From Isoetes engelmannii (Eukaryota > Streptophyta > Lycopodiopsida > Isoetales > Isoetaceae): a stretch of DNA of 21,583 nt. A model generated the notes under the pieces. It was not told where the DNA came from, ran no database searches, and worked only from the letters and a program-made list of their open reading frames with translations. Where the stretch lies: NCBI GenBank assembly GCA_011763485.2, contig JAANSK020266937.1, positions 1-21,583 of the forward strand, written 5' to 3'. Shown piece after piece: positions 17,201-21,583 of this stretch (its first letter is position 1; each line of letters begins with the position of its first letter). A program made the position numbers and the translations under genes.

Positions 17201-18995
17201 TTCTCTCATTCTGTTAATATGGCAGGGCAAGCTATACAAAAGGGGCTAGCGGGGATAGCAGAGATGCAGTTGCCAGGGCTTGTCAAGAATGAAATATATA
17301 GCATATTAACATATTGCCAACCTGCCAATAGGTTCTGAAAACCATCTCATGTAGATATTTACGATCTTTTTCCCTCCATTACTAATGGAAAAACATTTGT
17401 AATGTGAAAAGAACGGGTGCACCATAATGTGGCACAATTGAACTACTACTGGTACTTTGATCAAAGGAAATCATCTTGCACAGAAATAATATGCACAAAC
17501 CAAGTGTGTTGCAGTCTTCAAAATATAAAAATCAGCTTACCTTTTTGTAGCTACACGTTAGACAGCCTTATCAACTAGACAAGCAAACTGCAGAAATCTT
17601 TAACTGGCTGAGTCATAAACTCAACATGAGAGATTAGAAGCCAAGTTTCAATTAGGACATTTATAACGCTGAGAATGCAGGTGTGCCTTATGTCTAGCAA
17701 ACAAGAATCTACCAACTTAATGACCTGGTCCATCTAGATGATACATGCAACATTCTCCATTAATGTAAACATTGTGGTAGTGACTTTTAACCTTAGTGCA
17801 TGGTTGGGCATTCCACAATCATAACACAAGGATTGATCCTCCCATAAAGCATTGCCACATATAATAATATGGAAATAGTACAGAATGTAGGGAATGCACT
17901 TGATGGCATGGATGAGCGCGCGATCAAAACACAAATATTGGCCCTCTCATAAAGCATGCCACAGATAATACCATGGAAATAGTACAAGATCTATGGAATG
18001 CACTCTACAACGAGAGTAAAACTTGGCATAAGACTTGGTCCTGATGGAGTGTAGCATGGCCAGAGTTCCTGTCTGTCACAAGATTGAAACATCCTTATTT
18101 TCTGCCTCGACTGCAAAATATCCGATCCCTCATTCTAGTAGTTTAGAAATTTATTTCTTAACGGGCACTTTCCCATTGTTATAATCTATAAATGCGGTTA
18201 TGAGGGCAAAGTAAGAAAACATGTCCAAATTACTAGGATTTAATCGATATCTTCAATTGTCAAAGAGTACTTGCATGATGCAAATAGGAAGGTGGGATAT
18301 AATTGAGTAAAGCACCTGGCCACTCCAGGTCGTAAAGGTAAAGATCCAGCCTCAATAAGCTCCATAAAAAGGTCAGTCTTTCGTTTATGCAACGAGGCAA
18401 CGAAATCTTTTCTCTGGGCGGCTTCCTTTGGAGCTGCATCCGGCCAACCCACTTTATCGAAATAAAATGTCATCCTGCCATTGCATACAGATTATCCGCA
18501 GCGTCTGGAAATTCGTTAAGAATTGAGGTGAGTACCGCTCCTTGCCGCCTCCGATTTCGAGCAATTCGCCATAGAGATCAACATCCCATGTCACATTCAA
18601 TCCTTTCTGCACATTTACAGTTACTCTAAGCAAATACATGTTGCCAATTTATGCATGCACCAGATGCTAACCTCTTTGAAGGTCTCGTTGAAGGAGATTC
18701 TGTGACCATCCCGCTCTGTATCCACTAAAACTCCATCACAATCAAAGAACAAACCTTGCAAGGATAGCGCAGGGGATTTCGAATCATTGACAGAGGCTGC
18801 AACTGGGGCTGAAGATTTTGCTCTAAAATGTTGTAAACGTATTGTTCTTTTGCTATTCCGACTGCAAAATCTGCAGTTCAATCTAAGAAATGGCTCGATT
18901 TTCTTGTGTACATCGGCCCATGGCGCTAATCTTTGGCCATTTGCATTTGCTCGTGCTAAAGACGGAGCAGATGCTGCTGCCAATGCCGCTGCCAT
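14211..18995 (-). CDS. CBBY: CbbY-like HAD-family sugar bisphosphate phosphatase, plastid-targeted, eight exons
   Basis: Coding exons on the minus strand are 18995-18672, 18606-18536, 18474-18316, 17052-16986, 16025-15930, 15489-15443, 15370-15290 and 14334-14211. They total 969 nt, giving 322 residues plus TGA. All junctions are GT-AG and phases agree. Residues 1-70 or so are Ala/Ser/Arg-rich and nearly free of acids, as in a chloroplast transit peptide. HAD motif I is FFDCDGVLVDTE with nucleophile Asp85 and Asp87; motif II is CSTSNEK (Ser201 region); motif III Lys is in ARKKPDP (235-236); motif IV is VVIEDSAIGLKAA (Glu260-Asp261). The cap holds GGGKERMTFYFDKVGWP and LPLRPGVAR. Length and motifs match Arabidopsis CbbY, which dephosphorylates xylulose-1,5-bisphosphate, an inhibitor of Rubisco. 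The start ATG is the first in frame downstream of a TATA-like element; a GTG-led upstream extension is not needed. The gene looks intact. Confidence 0.95.
14446..14752. repeat. Diverged duplication in CbbY intron 7
   Basis: A segment beginning GGTTTTGCTTCTTTATATA at 14446 and ending with ACTAAATTCCACGCAGTA at about 14626 is repeated at 14635-14752. The second copy begins GGTTTGCGGCTTTACATA and ends GACTAAATTCCATGCAGTA. Inside the first copy the 19 bases AACCTAAATTGACTTCTAG occur twice (14486-14504 and 14512-14530). The sequence lies in the last intron of the CbbY gene and has no coding role. Confidence 0.75.
15836..15885. repeat. 25-bp tandem duplication in CbbY intron 5
   Basis: ATCTCAA(C/T)GAGATC(C/T)TGTT plus CTGTGT is present twice head to tail at 15836-15860 and 15861-15885, with two differences. 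Confidence 0.9.
16534..16571. repeat. 19-bp tandem duplication in CbbY intron 4
   Basis: TGTTCTCCCAAGATTTGTG occurs twice in direct succession at 16534-16552 and 16553-16571, with no differences. Confidence 0.9.
17793..18004. repeat. About 105-bp tandem duplication in CbbY intron 3
   Basis: Two adjacent diverged copies span 17793-17900 and about 17902-18004. Shared landmarks are GCATGG(T/A)TG, AACACAA, CATAAAGCAT, GCCACA(T/G)ATAATA, ATGGAAATAGTACA and GGAATGCACT. Intron 3 is the longest of this gene at 1263 bp, and part of that length comes from this duplication. Confidence 0.85.
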
Positions 18996-19300
18996 GCAGG
19001 CTCTTATCTGCAATAGACATTTAACAAATGGCACTGCTTGTTTAAATAGGAGTTTATGTATGGTCTATAGCGCTCTTGCATATAGATCCTGTAGCCCAGA
19101 GATAAATGGTTCTTGCCCTTCTAGAAAAAGCGAATATGCTTTTGGCATGGAATCCGAATGGGGAAGGGACAAGTGCAAAAATATCAATTTGCTGGAAGCA
19201 GTGGGAGGTGGCAAGTTGTCATTTTTGAAACAAAGGATTGTAGGGGAGGGTCCCGTTGGCTGCGCACGTCCCATTGGGGCACGTGGAAAGCCCTTTTAAG
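18996..19300 (-). promoter_or_regulatory. Promoter region of the CbbY gene
   Basis: On the minus strand a TATA-like CTATTTAAA lies at 19049-19041, about 50 bases before the start codon. Further upstream a palindromic G-box CACGTG lies at 19280-19285, next to a CCATTGG element at 19271-19277, which reads CCAATGG on the minus strand. G-boxes are common in light-responsive plant promoters of chloroplast proteins, so light control is a reasonable inference, but nothing here proves that these sites are bound. A citrate synthase relic begins on the other strand beyond 19550. Confidence 0.5.
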
Positions 19301-19554
19301 GCTTTTTTAGGGTTCCATTAGGGCTGGATAGACGGAGGCGGAGGCACAGTCCATAGCCACCGTAGCTTGCATTAGATCTTCTATTGCATTGGATGGCTGC
19401 TGTATTGCATTAGGTAGTTGTGTTGGAGCAATCCGGCAGCCCAGATCATGCACAAAAAAGAAGGAAAAACGCCAGTTCAATGTCGGTAGCATTGGATGAA
19501 TTGGTATTTCATGAGACTTTCAACTGAGAGTAGCTAGTTAGTGCCCATTAACAG

Positions 19555-20872
19555 AATCAGAGACAAAGGAATTGCTGGCTGAAGTTGGAAAGGATCTCAG
19601 AAGTTCCAGATGTGGTGATGTCTATGGATTGCATTCTTAAAAATCATCCGTTATGTTTTTATGCAAGGATCGATGCCACCTGCATACATGAGTATTTGCT
19701 TCAAGGTGATACTCCATTCTTGCTTTATTTGCAGCTTTTTTTGTTGTATTTCATGGTCCTGTTGTAAGTCTTTAAAGTAGTTTTTTAACTTCATGCAGGC
19801 ACAAGGTTTTAAAGGGACATATTTTCTATTGGCTACACTTCTGGCTTGATAACGTTATTAGCTGGGTTCATATTTGTGGGTGAAGAATTGTCTTGTGTAA
19901 GATTTGAAGAAAAAACCAAAGAGGTAGCTATTTAAATATTTACATCTAGTATCATTCTATTGTGTCAGAGGTCTTTTGGTCTTTTTTTTCAATGACAATA
20001 CCTTTCCATAGTGAATGAGAAGCTCCTTAAAGATGCTGAGTGATTAAAAAAAGTTTGGACTAATTTTCAAGTCATCTTTATCCATCTGACCATGGATGCT
20101 CATGTTCTCTTGTAGCTTGTGCTTAGGCAAGATGGACCCAACCAAGGTTCTCCAGCAGGATTAACATGTTGTAAGTTTCCTAACATGATTCATATGTTGT
20201 AACTAATGCTGTTGTATTCACCCATAAGGAGACGGGTGCATCATCACAAGTGCTTATTTTCAATTTAGATACTCTTAGATATAGTTTTAAAAACATATTG
20301 TTGGATGCCAATCAATGTAGGCATGCTGTACTTTAGTGCAGGTAGTTCCTGGTTATGGACATGCTGTGTTAGGCAAGACAGATCCTCGATACACCTGCCA
20401 TTGTGAATTTGCTTTGAAACACCTTCCTAATGATCCAGTGGTTAAAACGGTGAGCTTTTCGTTTGTTACTAAAAGCTGCATGTTATTGGAGGCCTTTGCT
20501 TCCTTTTGCTGACTACACTGTTCACTACCCAGGTCTCAAACTTGTATGAAGTTGTCCCACCAGTTTTATTGAGTACCAGAAAGGTACTTGCAAAAGCGTG
20601 CATGTGTCCTTATTTTGTTAATGAAGGAAATGATCATAGGATACACTTTCGTAACAATGTATGAACAGGTGAAAAATCCATGGCCAAATGTTGATGTCCA
20701 TAGCGGAGTGCTGCTGCTGTATTTTGGATTGGCCGTAGAGGTATATTACATGATTCTGACTAGTTTATATTATAAGTTCAAATTTTAATTCAAGAATTTT
20801 AATGCTGTTTTTTATGACACTTCCAGCTATTATACTGTATTTTTTGGCGTGCCCCCTGTTGGTGTTATATAT
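19555..20872 (+). pseudogene. CSY: Citrate synthase (plant mitochondrial type) pseudogene, introns retained
   Basis: Pieces of the TCA-cycle enzyme citrate synthase are present in the right order. A first piece near 19563-19640 reads TKELLAEVGKDLR, then a one-base shift, then EVPDVV; this corresponds to the SKEQ..LSKDLR..VPD region. About 190 residues, including the first active-site His region, are not recognisable. Then come exons with good GT-AG borders. Exon 20342-20449 reads [17 protein letters not shown] and [10 protein letters not shown]. Exon 20533-20583 reads VSNLYEVVPPVL. Exon 20669-20740 reads [17 protein letters not shown] remnant after the acceptor at 20826 reads YYTVFFGV. The catalytic His of GYGH and Asp of NVD are still present. 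But the join into the last piece is out of phase, HSGVLLNHYGL has become [11 protein letters not shown], and the C-terminus (ICSQLIWDRAL onwards) is gone. Retained introns show a DNA-level duplicate rather than a retrocopy. Confidence 0.85.
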
Positions 20873-20879
20873 TTGATTG

Positions 20880-21583
20880 AAGAACTATAATTTTATTATT
20901 GATCTTGTTGGAATATAAGTTCCATGGTTGTTTATGCTTTCATTGCTTTGAAAAATTTGTTTCTGTGCTCTAAATTTCTCATATAGCCTTAAATGGCCAA
21001 CCCGCAGCCTATGTGGCTGCTACCGCAGCCTTGATGGTACCAATATCCCCTCTACTTTGGCACGTAATAACTTGAGGTGTGAGTCCCAACTTGGCATGTA
21101 ACAAGGGCTGCAATGTAGGTTATTTTGTTGGGCATTTTGACATGTGATATGTGCCCGGGGGGTGCACATTTTGGAGACCCCCTCCCCCATGTGCGTGTAC
21201 GGAAGGGGGTCAAATTAGGCTTCAATCCGTACATATACGTACGGAGGGCATATGGGTACATTTTTTGAGTTATATGGTAGGGGGTACGGTCAATGGTCCC
21301 CCCTTTCCCCGTATACGCCCCAAAAATACTCGAGCCCTACTCGAAATTTTTTTTTTTTGCCTACGATCCCGCGCTCTGTTTTTCAAGGTCGAGGTCTGGT
21401 TCTCCCGTTTGTTCTTCGAGGAGGCTTCATTTTGGTCGAATCCATCTTACCCAATCTGCCAAACGTGCTGCAAAAGAGGTAAGGTAGATAAGGTAGATGT
21501 TTTCAGAATGTTATGTAGTAGTCAGATCATAGGCCGTCTTAACTAAGGTTTAAATGCATCATTACAGACTGATTCAATACCCA
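20880..21583. other. Gene-poor right end with GC-rich, palindromic stretch
   Basis: No gene is recognised. From about 21150 to 21320 the sequence becomes rich in G and C runs, with CCCGGGGGG, GACCCCCTCCCCC and GGTCCCCCCTTTCCCC. It contains the imperfect palindrome CCGTACATATACGTACGG at 21228-21245. A T-run follows near 21347, and then mixed-composition sequence with overlapping plus-strand frames (21151-21546, 21252-21482) that match no family I know. GGTAAGGTAGATAAGGTAGA near 21478 is a small direct repeat. Confidence 0.45.

Noticed and set aside
18996-19034. N-terminal extension of the CbbY protein upstream of 18995
   Set aside because: The upstream frame begins with GTG, not ATG, and sits within about ten bases of the TATA-like element; the ATG at 18995 gives a normal transit peptide and family length.
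18787-19299. 170-codon open frame on the plus strand, the longest in the window
   Set aside because: It lies antisense to exon 1 and the promoter of the CbbY gene, whose minus-strand frame has clear HAD motifs. The plus frame has no recognisable domain, so it is a shadow.
20114-20150. Sequence TGTGCTTAGGCAAGATGGAC, similar to the citrate synthase segment at 20368
   Set aside because: The similarity covers only about 20 bases and does not extend into neighbouring codons; it is too short to call a duplicated exon.
20741-20788. Read-through of the citrate synthase exon past 20740, giving VYYMILT, which resembles the family's RYYTVLF
   Set aside because: A better match (YYTVFFGV) lies after the acceptor at 20826, and 20741 begins with a donor-like GTATATT, so the resemblance in the intron is taken as chance.

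Overview
The window is nuclear DNA of a land plant, most likely a seed plant. It is AT-rich, has spliced genes with short GT-AG introns, and encodes plant-type proteins: a cytosolic ribosomal protein eS7, a plastid-targeted CbbY-like sugar-phosphate phosphatase, a MUR3-type GT47 relic and a plant-type citrate synthase relic. I cannot name the species. The intron sizes (61 to 1263 bp) and the number of decayed gene copies would fit a medium-sized genome such as an early-diverging angiosperm or magnoliid, and a gymnosperm is not excluded. I see no rRNA, tRNA, CRISPR array or bacterial operon.

Layout. Positions 1-1550 hold an inactivated GT47 (xyloglucan galactosyltransferase-like) copy lying between two diverged direct repeats. 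Positions 1555-6690 are a patchwork of local segmental duplications, here called A, B and C. Block B occurs three times and carries a conserved start-like peptide frame and a Tyr/Gly-rich frame, but no intact gene. Positions 6890-7440 carry several short tandem duplications just upstream of the first real gene. That gene is RPS7 on the plus strand (7857-8995, five exons, 193 codons), with telo-box promoter elements. Its third intron contains a 66-bp minisatellite made from its own 3' splice junction.

Positions 9000-14200 are gene-poor. They hold two foldback (MITE-like) structures at 11101-11447 and 11815-12028, and a stretch with strong strand asymmetry. The second real gene is an intact eight-exon CbbY-like HAD phosphatase on the minus strand (14211-18995, 322 codons), with a predicted plastid transit peptide and a G-box upstream. 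Beyond its promoter, on the plus strand, lies a decayed citrate synthase gene that still has introns (about 19555-20872). The right end (20900-21583) is a GC-rich, palindrome-containing stretch with no recognised gene.

The two live genes are unrelated in function: RPS7 serves cytosolic translation, and CbbY most likely clears misfire sugar bisphosphates in the chloroplast. I find no exotic gene system. The observation most worth pursuing is the duplicated splice acceptor array in RPS7 intron 3, followed by the A/B/C duplication patchwork and the foldback elements.
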